Shown piece by piece: positions 11,891 through 23,248 of a DNA stretch of 64,000 nt. Numbering within the stretch: the first letter of the stretch is position 1; each line of letters starts with the position of its first letter. The notes beneath the pieces were generated by a model. The model ran no database searches. It was not told the origin of the DNA and saw only the letters and a program-made list of their open reading frames with translations. Source of the DNA: Galeruca laticollis (taxonomy: Eukaryota; Arthropoda; Insecta; Coleoptera; Chrysomelidae); contig OY998181.1 in assembly GCA_963921935.1 (NCBI GenBank), positions 136,237,423 to 136,301,422 on the forward strand. The letters are read 5' to 3'. The position numbers were made by a program, and so were the translations under genes.

Positions 11891-12568
11891 CGCATCTACT
11901 TTGCCATAATGGCCTGCTAACCCGTTTATCATTTGGTTGCTTAACTCACGATATAAAGTTAAGAATGCGCTTCTGCCATTGGGATCGGTGATATTGCCGA
12001 TGCAATCAAGGTAATGCCCTATCTCATGTGGTGTTGCCGTGTCTGGTACTCGACCATTCAAATTTTCCAACGCACTTCGGTCCATAAATCGTTCACTTAG
12101 TACGTACACTGCACGCTTCCAAAGTAGGATCACACAATAGTATTGGAATTGCGATAGTGATACTTGCGCTTGGAATAGTTTATCGCGGGTCAATGCAAGA
12201 TAAAGACTTCTTATGATATTAAAAAATTGTGACGTGTCTATCTGATATGTCAATGACCTGCTAGCAACTAAAGTAGTTATTCCATCTAATAGAACTGAAT
12301 CCGTAATACAGGGATCGTTCTTATTGTGGGTATTTTTCTGAGAGATGTTGTTGGGCTTGAACGCGTCTTCAGTGGTATCTTTGGGGATAGAATCCTTGAA
12401 TTCCTTTCCCTTCTTCTGACGAGGGCGGGAAGACCTTGGTTCGGGAGCCGGTTCAGCGGGTGGAGCTGGACTAATATCTCGCTGCTTATTTTGGGAGGCG
12501 GAGCTACCTCCTCAGACGCGACCGCGGCCGTAGCCTCCTTTTCCTCTGCGTTTAAAATTTTCACTCAT
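11855..12568 (-). pseudogene. Unidentified frame with capsid-like layout (possible endogenous viral element)
   Basis: From the ATG at 12568 one frame runs about 237 codons to 11855, broken by a single TGA at about codon 18. The first residues are rich in Arg, Gly and Lys, followed by a Pro/Ser/Lys-rich linker and then a helix-rich body beginning near 12253. A basic N-terminal arm before a folded body is typical of capsid proteins of small RNA viruses, including partiti-like viruses, relatives of which are known as insert copies in insect genomes. I do not recognise a diagnostic motif, so this is inference. The body is cut at its C-terminal side by the LINE at 11890. A host or transposon protein is the alternative. 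Confidence 0.35.
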
Positions 12569-12596
12569 TTCTAACGCTTGATTAGTGGGCACTGCA

Positions 12597-12798
12597 CTAA
12601 ACCAATCTCACAAAATGGTGTGTATCTTCAACTTCCTTGTAATTTATACTCTCAACTTTTTTATCATTTTTTACTTCATCCTCATTTACATTTTTATGAC
12701 CAATTCCAACTTCTTTGACAGTTAAATGTTCAGGTCCAAATACTTTGTGATTTATATCAACACCTTCATTTCCACTTTTGTCTTCAACTTCTTTGTCT
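12597..12798 (-). CDS. Candidate terminal exon of an unknown gene
   Basis: A minus-strand open stretch of about 67 codons starts right after a good splice acceptor (TTATTACCATTTTAG, with AG at 12799-12800) and ends at TAG (12597-12599). The product is very rich in Lys, Glu, Asp, Val and His, with repeated KEVED/KEVG-type segments (EVEDKSGNEG; TVKEVGIGHK). No upstream exon was found and no family is recognised. The frame has no ATG of its own. It could be a chance open stretch. Confidence 0.25.
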
Positions 12799-12806
12799 CT
12801 AAAATG

Positions 12807-14184
12807 GTAATAAAATTAAATAGCTATTGTGTAACTAGTGCAAAAAGTACATGCTGATCAACTTATATTCCGGAGTTTAACAACTCCAATATATTGAGAG
12901 GTATGAAAAAAGATTTATATAAAAGTTATAGATACATTTAACTGTACATTTTGAAATTATTGTGTAATATACTCTCGTTTTTCCATAGCATGTCAGAAAT
13001 TATATTTTTTCAAATGGAACACCCTATGTATTTTCACATTTTTAAATTCTTATCAACGAACTGATTCCAAAAATGTATGATACTTACCGTCTACAATGTA
13101 TAGTAAATATTTCTGTAATTTTAAGTAGTAGCCGAAGAGTTGGAAATCAAGAGAAACGGCTTACATGTCCCTATCCTAACTTTCCGAGATATATACAGTG
13201 GTATACCAATATGTCCAAGAGTATGAATATATTTCCTTTTGATCATCCTTATGAAATTTTTTATGCCATTGTATACATCTCGAATGTTATAATAGGAACA
13301 AGGAAGCCGTTTTTCTTGATTTTCAACCGTTTGTCTAATAGATATATTTTTGGAATCGGCATCTATGATCGAATTATCTTTTTATTTCAGATTTTCTTGA
13401 ATTAAAAAGTATTTTATAATACTTACAAGAAATATTACTAATTCATAGAATATTTGTTTAAGCAAATGAATTAATAAATACAACATAATTTTTATATAAA
13501 GACTATTGTTACTAGTTAATAATTGACTAAAATCTACCCGGGTTCTGAAATAAAACACGAGTTTGGTGTGCAAATAATAATATAAATAAAAAAGTAAATA
13601 ACTAGTTTTATAAATATGACGTTAGCTATTTATTCCTATAAATAGATTGAATTTATTCAAAAATCCCTTAATTCAAAAAAATAATTGTTTGTATCATCCT
13701 GTATAATAAATTATTTTGTAAAGAATACGCGACTTAAAAACACTTCTAAATAGTTGAAGTTATTTCCGATTTCAACATGATTATATTGAATTAACAATAT
13801 TTGAGCTGAGAAATATATGAACTCGGCTTTGCCAGTTTTTGGACCAAAAATAATTTTGAAGTTGATTGTTGACTTCGAAAGTGTTAATTTTAAGTAGAAA
13901 AATAGCTTTTTCCAAATAAAAGAATGGTGATAGCTTCTTAGTTAAATGAGGTAAGGACCACATTTATTTATAACACAGTATTTAAATTTTTTTCTAAATG
14001 AGAAATCAGCCGAAAATCGTTCAGAAAACATTTGTTGAAATCTATCTACTTCATTCAAATGATTATTTAATTTTAATTGTGACCTGATATTCTTAAATAC
14101 ATTCTTTTAAATAATGAAATTATATTTTTATTTAGGTTAGTGAGTAGATAGAACAATTTTTTCAGCCAAATCACCCAAGGTGTA
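12807..14184. other. No gene recognised
   Basis: AT-rich sequence of nearly 1.4 kb between the candidate exon and the mariner element. Open frames here lack recognisable motifs or protein-like composition. I see no repeats or RNA genes. Confidence 0.5.
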
Positions 14185-14303
14185 CAGGGTTTTTCATTAT
14201 ATATGGACCCTTCTATATCTCACAACGGGCAATGAAAGCATTGTCATATTTGACAAGTAGTTATTTACACCATTATAAAACATTGTATTTGATAGTTTGG
14301 AAA

Positions 14304-17300
14304 ATGCGGTATACAGATGATGAAAAGATAGAAATATTTTCTCTATTTGTAAAAAATAATAATAACAAATTAGATGCAAGGAGAGAATTTATGGAATTAT
14401 ATCCAAATCGGCATACGCCTAGGGGCCGTTCATAAAATACGTCACACTAAAATTAACTTTTTTTGACCCCCTCCCCCCCGGTTTTCACACCGTGTCACAC
14501 TTTCTGTGACCCCCCCTGGAAATATTTCGTCACAAAAACTAAGACCCCGCCCCCCCTAAACATGATAAATTTTGATTGATAATACACAAATTTTGATATT
14601 AGAAAATATTTTTTTTATTTTTATAATAAAATTTAAATAAATTAATAAATATCTTAAATAAAAAACAAATAAATAATATTTTTATTTATCAGAAGTCCAA
14701 GGATTCTGTAAATGCTCCGAAACATCTATAATTGGTATTGCAACATCTTCGAAACTACCATCCACTTCATCGTCATCTATCCATTCTGCATTTTCCGTAC
14801 CAGCGTTTTCATCTCCTAATATACATAACAGCTCACGAGCTCGCCGAGCTACAATGCGAGTTGGTTGTATACGTCGAACTACTTCATCTTGTCTTTTCTT
14901 TTTTGGATGTAAATTCTTCAAATGTTGCAGTAAGGTTTTATTAGACGTATGATATAGGCTACATTCTTTACATGTTCTATTCGCCAATTTATCATGGACT
15001 GACGGACAAAACCAATCGTAAGGAATTTGCTGAAAATCTGCAGCTTCAGGCTGAAGTTTCACTGCAAGACGAGCAAATAGATTAATAAATGTGCCATCAT
15101 CCGAATTTACTTGAGATACTATTAATCCGTTTTCAGTTTGTTGTAATTTAATCGGTGGAGGCAAAAATCCGTCTGGAATTAAACTTCTTAAACTACTTCT
15201 AGTTTGGCCACAGCAGTCTTCGTTTGAGCATTTCAAAATTTGTAATAAGTATTGTGATTCACGAACATGTTTACAGTACCAATCATCAATTATTATTTGT
15301 ACATTGTCACTATCATCTTCTTTTGGTGCTATATACTCTGCATCTACATCGTAACCATCGACTTTTAACGACTTCCAAACACTAGCCAAAGTTGTCCCTG
15401 CATATTCAAAGTTCTTTTTTTCCAAATCTTTATCAATAGTTTTACCGTAAGAATCTAAATGCGATCCATAATGCTCATGAGGCAAAATCAAGCCAGCTAG
15501 CTCATGACTTAGTGGAGCCATTCTTCTTTCTACACGATTGTAAGCACTTCTGCCTGGTGCATTTGTAACAACAAATAAAGCATCCAAATTAAAATCGCGA
15601 AAATGCTGGATAGCATAAAATATAACTTTTCTGTAGCGAGGATTTTCATCAGGACCTCCATCAGCAGAAATGATTACTACAGGTTTTGTAGATCCGGTGT
15701 TTGTGTAGGCGAGACTTTTAAATGATTCCAGTTCAAATATTTTTTTTAAATCATTGGAATGTGTGTTAGCAGTGGAACTAGAATGTTTGCCACTTCGAAT
15801 AGCTATAAACGTTGGTCCTGAATAGGTTACTTTTGAAGGATTTCCGAAACCATTCGGCTCAATAACAATACCAGCATATACAGACGGTATTAATTTGTGT
15901 CCAGCAGCTACTACCCAGTCATGGTCAGGAAGAGAAACTCTGTATTGCATGTGCATCAATAATGGTCTTGTTTTGAAGCTGCTGTGAGTCCAATCGGAAC
16001 TCGGGCTTTATCATCCTGAGAAAGAAAAAATACTTCATTGGGTCCAAGAAAAGAAGCAAGACTTTCTAAATATCTAATTGAAGTTGTCGCAAACTCTGTG
16101 TCAATGTGTTTTTTCTTTAAGTCATTTTGAGCACGGATTAATTTTACTGGTACTGTAGAAACATGTCTCTTTCCTTCACGAGAAGATGAATTTCGTGGTA
16201 AAAGTCGTAAGTACGTAGCGCTCCTACTCAGTTGAAAACCCAAACTTTTTAATTGCTCGTGTAACTGATCTAAATTTTTACAGCTTCTTATTGTCTCAGT
16301 TCTACGTCGTTCATCAGCAGAACTACCAAAAATAGCAATTTTCATGATAGTTTGCAGTATATCTGGTTGATTCTCTTCTAAACTCGGCCGACCGGGATTA
16401 CTTCTTATTTTTAATTTTTCTGCAACGTCCGGATGCTCAAGACAAATGTCATCAAGCTTTCTTTTCTTCATTGCACGAGATTTCGATGATCTTTGTTGCG
16501 CTGATTCTTTACGCTTGAGAGATTTTTTTTCAGTTTCGATTTTTTCTTTTAATTTTTTTATTTCTTTATCAAGTCCAGGTGTTGACAATCCAGAATCTCT
16601 TTGTAAGAGTAATGAATTTAAACTTGATTCCATAACTGAAATTTTCTTTTTACATTCATCTTGGGCAGGTGTAGCCGTTTTTGAACTGTATATTTGTTCT
16701 TCACGAGGTAAATTTTTTTTAGTAGAAACTGTTTTTTGTTTTGGAAGATCTTCTTTACTCGTCGACGCTTGAGGACAATCGTTGACTGTATTGAGTGGCT
16801 AAAAATCAAAGGAATTAATTATAAGTATATATATAAACTGATTGTATAAAATAACGTCTTATACAAGCTCGTTTACACTATAATTTTACACCGAAATTGT
16901 TTAATTTACTAATCTTATGATCTTAATTATTAATCCAACAAAATCATGCATTTATAAAAAGTTTTCGAAATAGTAATGATAATATAAACCGTGAGTAGTA
17001 TTGGTGTGAACCAGATAATAGTAAATATAAACCAGATTCAAAAAGAACTTAACTTACTTGTAAAAAACGTTAAATTCCTTGCTTTATTCTGAGTTATCTT
17101 TTGATTTAAAGATTCGATATAATTTTGAATATTTGTTTCAAACTGCTTGCCATCACTTTTGTGCTCGTGCTTGAGATCGTTCCAAATCTTGTTGACATTT
17201 TCTTGCACGATGATTGATTTTTTATCCGGATAACACTTTTTATACGTGTTGAATAATTTTTGATAAAGTTCACCTCTTATCGATGACATTTTCTTGCAAT

Positions 17301-18839
17301 ATATATCTCAATCCAATTTCGACTAAATACCTCACTTTATAATGAAAAGCATTAAATTGAGAAGAGAGTTAAAAGCGTCTGCATTAGTTCACTGCTAAAT
17401 GACGAATGAAAGAAAAATACGCGCAGAGTGCTTAGAAACGTTACTCTCTCATGTATTGGGAAAACAAAGAAATCGATTGTGATGGATCGCAACGCCACTA
17501 GAGCCAAGTCAAAACGCTACAGCGACACAGAGTGCCACAGAGTTAGCGCTCATGTTGAAAAAAATAAATATATCAAGTTACAATTTATTGTAATAAATAT
17601 ATATACATTTAAATATCTGTATATTAACTAATACGAAATAAATGACTTCTATCATTACAAAATTGAAAAAAAAATCGAGAGAACGAATACTCAGTAAAAT
17701 TTTTTAATGAACGGCGAACGTCACGCTGCCGTAGACCCCCTGTCCCCCCTTGTCACATCTTGTCACACTCGCCAAACCCCCCCTTGTATGCGAACGTATT
17801 TTATGAACGGCCCCCTAGCAAAAATACGTTCAACAGAATTTACCAGCATGTAATGACAACTAAGAACTTTTCTAGGAAAAAACGAAAGGGTGTAATTAAT
17901 GAGGATGATGATTTAGATACACTTCTGCATTTTGAAGGTAAAAAAATATATATTTCTTTGGATTTTATGGTAGTTGAATAAGAATAATTTTTGCGCTACT
18001 ACTTTTTTGCAGAAAACTCTGAAGACTCGTTAGTAACCAGCTCCAATATATTACAAAAACATCCTATGAAAATTTTTAGGACTCTGAAAAGACACAATTA
18101 TAAACCATATAAGATACTTCCCGGGCAGGCTCTTACTGAATTGCACAAACGGAAACGGTTAATATTTTGTCAGGAAATGCTTCGTCGCTTGAATGAAACT
18201 CCAGATATCCTTCAGAAAATCTGTTGGACAGATGAATCCAGTGTTTCTACAGCTGGCGTGTTTAATAGAAAAAATAGACGTTCATGGGAAAATAAAAATC
18301 ATAGACAGCGGAAAGTGCAACAAATAAAGAAATCTGGACGGAAATCAATTAAAGTTTGGTGTGCTATATTCCAGAATAAAGTGGTTGGGCCAATGTTTTT
18401 CAATTATAAGTTAACAGGAAGAACTTACCTAAACTGCATAATACCCAAAATAAGTGAAATACTAGAAAATGAATTTACAGCTGACCAATTAAATACTATG
18501 ATCTGGCACCAAGATGGGGCATCACCCCATAATGTATTAGAGGTGGGAGAACATCTCAACAATCAGTTTCCAGAGTGGATCGGAAATAATGGGACAATTC
18601 TATGGCCTTCTAATAGCCCCGACCTAACTCCCTTAGATTCTTTTTTGTGGGGGATGCTGAAAGATATAGTTAACTTTGGTGAAAATAACAATCTTAAGAT
18701 AATTCAGGAAAAGATTCAAGGCGAAATTAATAACTTAAATAATCATGCTGATATTATTTCTAAATGTTTAGAGAATTTACGTCAAAGATACCAACTATGC
18801 ATTGACAATGTGGGGGGTCATTTTGAAAAATATTTATAG
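14304..18839 (+). CDS. Mariner/IS630-type transposase, split by an intron and by a nested transposon
   Basis: Exon 1 starts at the ATG at 14304 (MRYTDDEKIEIFSLF, a helix-turn-helix start) and reaches the passenger at 14422. Reading resumes in frame at 17818 (NRHTP | SKNTFNRIYQH) and continues to 17937. A GT-AG intron of 75 bp (17938-18012) follows; the last exon ends with TAG at 18837-18839. The joined length is 1,065 nt, 354 residues, the usual mariner size. Catalytic acidic residues are visible: Asp in WTDESS, Asp in WHQDGASPH and Asp in SPDLTPLDSFLWG, the last two separated by 40 residues by my count. That is wider than classical DD34D mariners and near the DD41D (rosa-like) group. The enzyme would cut and paste the element at TA sites. 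It is now silenced by the insertion. Confidence 0.85.
14682..16633 (-). pseudogene. Transposase of the nested CTA-duplicating element, one frameshift
   Basis: Two minus-strand frames (16633-15956 and 15959-14682) form one protein of about 650 residues. They are joined where one base appears to be missing near 15977 (after AASKQ, before PLLMHMQYR). The N-terminal third is charged and Lys-rich (KEIKKLKEKIETEKKSLKRK). The core has acidic candidates in SQDDKARVP, SADGGPDENPRY and NRVERRMAPLS, a plausible DDE set. Near the C-terminus CKEC...H....H (12 residues between the second Cys and first His) forms a C2H2 finger. Relatives with SLPDHDWVVAAGHK and GKHSSST motifs occur in insects and cnidarians as transposon proteins. 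The frameshift makes this copy inactive. Stop at 14682, about 260 bp inside the left end. Confidence 0.65.
17058..17289 (-). CDS. Candidate first exon inside the nested transposon
   Basis: ATG at 17289 opens 77 codons (MSSIRGELYQKLFNTYKK) ending at a strong donor, GTAAGT, at 17057. An acceptor (GATTTTTAG) lies at 16799-16800, just where the open region of the transposase gene begins. The layout suggests a two-exon gene. However, the donor leaves phase 1 and the acceptor requires phase 0, so the join is out of frame as it stands. Either an indel has occurred or a different splice is used. Confidence 0.4.
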
Positions 18840-19345
18840 TTTCATTTGGGCTTACTAAGTTTGAGATTACTTTATTTTGTAAACAAATTTACTGAATTCC
18901 AATCGATAGATTACTACATCTGACTGTGTCGTATATATTTTCTGAACTGTTAAGGTTAGACTATAACAATTATATGTTGTTGAATTCGGGATTGAAGTGA
19001 TCAGTTTAAAAATATGAAAATATATAGGGTGTCCGATTTAAGAAAGAACACTTTGGCTCTGACCGTCTTTTTTGGGACATTCTGTATAATATTTTTGTTG
19101 GGTTTTAAAAACTACTGTAATAACCATTCAACTCTTATTTGAGACATTTTTAATTGTAACAAATAATAAGTGAGATATGGAAGGGTCCATATATAATGAA
19201 AAACCCTGTACCTAAGGTGGTACAGATTCCTTCTAGATAAGGAAGTTGATCAGAGCTTCTGGAAATCCGCTTTGGCTAGAACACACGCTTAGTCCAAGAG
19301 GATTATTATCATGGCTCCAGCATCATTGTGCGGCCCCCTGGCTAG

Positions 19346-22053
19346 TTATTTACTTTTTTGAGTTAATATACTGAAATTACAAAAGAGAATAAACTCATAA
19401 TCAATATAATATCAGAGTATTTTTTGAACTACTAAACTTCTGGCACATTGTATGCCATTTTTACTTAAAAATGTATTACTCTTTACACGATCGTAAAAAT
19501 AAATTAGTAGAATTTCTATAAGTTTAAAGTCTTTGAAAATAATATAATTTAGATGCTGCACTCATTACTTACGTTTTCAATAATTTCTTCAAACATATTA
19601 TAGCTTGCCTAGCAGACTTAATTTCTGTTTCATCTGGAAATACAGAATGTGTCTTTAGCAAAAGAAAATCTCTTAACTGATTATGGAAGTTGTTGAGATA
19701 ATCCTAAATAATGAACTAGTACTTCTATTCCCTATATGAAATATGAAAAAATTGAAACGGGGTGCCGCATATTGCCGTTTTGTCCCTTACTATTTGTCTC
19801 CATGGTTCAAACATTAAAAATATAGACAAATACGCTCTGAAAAATACAGTCGCCAATTTCAGCTCTACCCACCGATACGGCAATATAAGCCATACCGCTA
19901 ACTCGGCCCAATGGCTGAGGAGATCGATGTACCAAATATATTCATGCAATGAAAGTTTTTTACTCCTTTTTTTTGTTATATTATAAAAAACTACTCTCAC
20001 AAAATTTTCATCAAATTATGTCATTAAAGAATGGATAGTTACGTTTACTGTTTCTAGATTGAGCTCTACCCGTGGCAGGGTATAACACTGCGCAGCGATG
20101 TTTAGATGGGAATGAACCATATATGATTTAGAATAATTGTCAAACATAGGTGAAAAAACATAAAACTATATAACCTTTATCCTTTCCAGGACAACGTGCA
20201 TTAGTGTAACACAAAAGTTAACGTCGGTGCTATAGACCGTGTTCCAAATATGATTGAAATTGATTTATAAATTATGAGAAATAATATTATACAGTAATTT
20301 TACATTGATATTTAATGGAAAAACATAACTGGAAAAAATATCAGGAATAAATTCCTAATACATAAAAAAAAGAAAGTTTCATATGGTTGTGTACCATGCG
20401 CCGCCAGCGGCTTTACGTCCATATATTTATAGGTCGTATTTGGTTCAAAACAAACATAAAGCGGTTTATAATAAGCAGTGTTGCTAATGATGGATAATTG
20501 TCTCATTATAATATTATATCAATAATACGTTGTATTTTGTCTGTTATTATAGGATGTAGTCAATATTTACGATTTAGTTTTTTTGAAATTTTCATATGCA
20601 GCAAATATGCTTCCATTAAAAAATAGTTTGTTAGTGTTTTTAAATGAAACTCACGGTCTCTAGTTAATTCCACAATATAATAAAAGTTATTGAAAATTCT
20701 AAAAAAATGACAATTGTGGAATTTACTAGAGACCGTGAGTTTCATTTAAAAACACTAATATGAGCATATTCCACGAAGTAAGGGTCGAGACAGTCAATTT
20801 CATTTAAATAGTTTCTTATTACTTTAATCCGAATACAATTTTAAACTGAAATAGTACTGGCAACAATGGATTGGGGAATTTTCAAATATGTTGGTTTACT
20901 GCCTTGAGTTGCGCTGCGTATATTTTTATAGTGCGGCCGCCATCGCGGGCCCCTAGGCGGCGTGAGCCTCTTCATCTGTCTTTAGCCTAAGACCTTTAAC
21001 CACGCCGCGAGTAAAAAAATATATTCACATTTTTTTTCTGTTTTCATACTTTGCATTGGGGGACGATCTCGAATTATTGATATTTTTTCGAAAACATTTG
21101 AATATATTCTAGATTCGTTACACAAATTTCTATCATCTCACAAATATAGCCCTAAAATTTCATCCAAAAGTAAAGTCACAAAATTTTAAGTCAGGAGCTG
21201 TTTTTTTATTCGGCGCAACTTATGTTTGAAACGTTTTTTCGTAAAAAGCATACATTCTGATTTGTGACATTTTCATCAATTAAATTATTGATAACTTTTG
21301 TTTACATCACTTTACCGAAAAAAGGCAAACATATTCGGAGTTGGCGATAAAAAAAACATCACGGCAGACTGCATTATCTCATTCCGCTCTCACTTCCTAC
21401 TCAATGTCTCCTAAACGAACGGATGTGTATTGTATTTACATTATTTGAAATAAAGTTCCTAAATTGTATCTACTATTGTGGGAATTAGCAGGAATAGGAC
21501 GTGCAATGAAACAGTTTTCTTTACTTAATTTGTCGACTTTTCAACGTATAGTTTCGCCTTACAAAAAAAATGTCAAAAGCACTAAACACTGTTATGAATA
21601 AACACAGAAGTCAAATGGATAATAATTTTTTATTGTCGTTTAATAAAAATACCAACATTACACGCCGAAACATGCATAAACTAAGTAAACAAACTTGTTT
21701 CAGCCAACGTCCTATTTCTAATTCCCGCCTGCAATACAGGATTGAGGAGAGAAATATAGTTACTAATTACTACTAATTACCTCCACTTGCTTTGATTAAT
21801 GCCCGGTACCATTTTCTATCAGCTGGCCATTTACACCAAAACGAACCTTTATTATCCTTTTTAATTTGATTGGAAGTACAGACCAACCATATCCCATCTT
21901 CAACAAATTGAACTACATGCCATTTATCTGTAAAATTGTAACATTATAAGCGACTATCATTATCATAAACTGTTCAATCTTTCTAAATTCTGAAATACAC
22001 AACTTACCTTTGGTTTGATTTTCACTGTTACAACGAGCACGTGTAGATCTCAT
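19346..22053 (-). CDS. Candidate split host-type gene, small Trp-rich protein
   Basis: Exon 1 (22053-22008) starts with ATG and ends at donor GGTAAGTT. Exon 2 (21927-21781) begins after acceptor TTTTACAG and joins in phase, giving MRSTRARCNSENQTK then DKWHVVQFVEDGIW and CKWPADRKWYRALIK, before donor GGTAATT. A segment with W.VV.F.ED near the N-terminus and a WP motif is seen in insect BEN-domain-type proteins. Farther down, an open exon (19703-19573; HNQLRDFLLLKTHSV, KSARQAIICLKKLLK) and a last exon (19370-19346, ending TAA) have good splice sites and agree in phase with each other. Exon 2 ends in phase 1 whereas the 19703 exon starts in phase 0, so an intermediate exon is missing or these belong to two transcripts. 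No BEN domain was found. Confidence 0.4.
20631..20758. repeat. Near-perfect 46-bp inverted repeat (hairpin)
   Basis: Arms 20631-20676 and 20713-20758 match as reverse complements with one mismatch in 46, separated by a 36-nt A-rich loop. The ends read TTAGTGTTTTTAAATG. It may be a tiny fold-back MITE or, since it lies inside a predicted intron, a transcribed hairpin. No target duplication is clear because the TTA/TAA ends are part of the palindrome. Confidence 0.85.
21492..21601 (+). pseudogene. Possible relic exon of a transposon-associated protein
   Basis: After an acceptor-like TTAGCAG the plus strand reads GIGRAMKQFSLLNL and SPYKKNVKSTKHCYE, then TAA. The spacing of G.GR.A...F..L.N and a downstream Tyr/Lys segment resembles a protein family repeated in insect genomes. 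The match is short and made from memory, so this is weak. Confidence 0.2.
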
Positions 22054-22882
22054 TTTTATGGATAGTCAACTAAAACTAAAGAATATTTGTTCATCCCCAA
22101 GTTATATTTTTGCATAAGTGGAACGCGGTCACAATAAGGTCCTCATAAAAGCGGTAACTCACTTAGTACACCCACTAATAACTATGCAGAAATAAGGAAT
22201 AATAACTTTCTTGTTCTAAATAATACGCATTAGATTTTAAAAGTTTCATTCACAACGCGAGTAGATGAATTTCAAACGATTAACTAATTCACCTTGACTG
22301 TACCAACGTTGCCAAATGTTTCGTTGCCGCGGGAAAATTTAAAATTCTACTGAACATTGGACGCACTGAATTATGTAGTAATATTATACCTAATAGACGT
22401 AATATGTTAAATAATTTTACATATTATATACAAATATTCATTTTTCATAATACTGGTGATCGCCGCATGGCAAATCTGATTTACAAATAATAAAGCTATC
22501 GGTTCTATGTTTGAGGTTTTTTGCATAGAAGCTCTGTTCAAAATATTGTGAAGAAGTTTGCACCTCATGTGGTGTTTGCATTTATATGTATTCATGTGAA
22601 TGCAAATTTTTTGAAGCATGTGCAAGCATATCCACACCATTTTCTCAAAACAAAATTTGAAACAAACAAATAATAACGTTTATCTATACTTTGGAAAAAG
22701 AAACATCAATTTTCCAATGCCTATCAGCTTTTTATCAGGAATGATGTACCATTGCCAAAACTACAAAATTTTAATTTTGATGAGATGACAATTGGTAAAA
22801 TTCATCAACATTTAGTAGTGATAAATAGTTTGATCAAATGTCCCAAAATGATTTTGAATTGCAAAATAAAAATCAATAAAAC
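22054..22882. other. No gene recognised
   Basis: AT-rich sequence upstream of the candidate split gene and downstream of the LINE tail. No coding motif, repeat family or RNA gene is visible. Confidence 0.45.
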
Positions 22883-22903
22883 GTGTGTGTGTGTGCGTGT
22901 ATG

Positions 22904-22959
<56 letters not shown>

Positions 22960-22966
22960 TGTGTGG
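22883..22966. repeat. (GT)n microsatellite, probably a LINE 3' tail
   Basis: About 84 bp of nearly pure GT dinucleotides with a few interruptions. On the minus strand it is (CA)n directly after the 3' UTR of the LINE described next, the place where some I-like LINEs carry a simple-repeat tail. Confidence 0.85.
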
Positions 22967-23248
22967 AGAGGGAACTGGGTTAGAAAATTAAATCCTTCAG
23001 CCACAGATTTTTTGGTATTTAATGGTAGACTGAACGTGTTACTTGAATCTAAATTTCAACACCGATACAGATCAAATTTCGTTTATCTAAAAAACTCCAC
23101 CAGAGTGTCAAAAACTACTTCATCATTCAGCTCCAATAAATGAGCTAGATTTACGAGGAACTGTATTTGTCTAATTTACTAAGGGATTTAAAAAGATTTT
23201 CTCTGTCTTTTTTATATTCGATACAATTGAATATTATATGATTGATAT
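22967..23248 (-). pseudogene. LINE with RNase H: 3' part, left of the Gypsy insertion
   Basis: Reading leftward from 23248 the minus strand gives INHIIFNCIEYKKDRENLF, the Cys/His tail that follows RNase H in I-like LINE ORF2 proteins. After a frameshift near 23150 it continues VNLAHLLELNDEVVFDTL and stops near 23078. About 110 bp of 3' UTR and the (CA)n tail follow. The N-terminal side of the same protein is at 35591-36255, on the other side of the 12.3-kb Gypsy element. Confidence 0.7.

Larger units (their letters stand above)
14422..17814 (-). mobile_element. DNA transposon with GGGGCC ends and 3-bp CTA duplication, nested in mariner
   Basis: Both ends read GGGGCCGTTCATAAAATACG inwards (left from 14422, right to 17814), about 21 bp identical before diverging. 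CTA flanks both sides (14419-14421 and 17815-17817); deleting the element and one CTA restores the mariner frame exactly. Subterminal regions are rich in C-runs and TGTCACA-like motifs at both ends. Length is 3,393 bp. The 3-bp duplication and the type of transposase are compatible with the Zator superfamily, but I am not sure of that name. Confidence 0.85.
14185..19208 (+). mobile_element. Mariner-like transposon, carrying a nested DNA transposon
   Basis: The ends are inverted repeats of about 40 bp starting CAGGGTTTTTCATTATATAT; left 14185-14225 and right 19168-19208 differ at about one position. Both are flanked by TA (14183-14184 and 19209-19210), the standard mariner/Tc1 target duplication. 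Total length is 5,024 bp. Removing the nested element (14422-17814) and one CTA copy leaves about 1.63 kb with a complete transposase gene. Near-identical ends and an unbroken reconstructed frame suggest recent activity before the passenger arrived. Confidence 0.9.

Noticed and set aside
13073..13405. 110-codon plus-strand frame
   Set aside because: Composition follows the AT-rich background, no motif, and no splice or start context.
19725..20000. 91-codon minus-strand frame inside the candidate intron
   Set aside because: No good splice sites around it and no recognisable domain; it does not solve the phase gap between exons.
20930..21010. GC-rich patch as a possible CpG promoter or tRNA gene
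   Set aside because: It is short, folds into no cloverleaf that I can see, and lacks A- and B-box spacing.
22752..23143. Plus-strand frames with Cys-Val repeats
   Set aside because: They are translations of the (GT)n microsatellite and of the antisense of a LINE 3' end.
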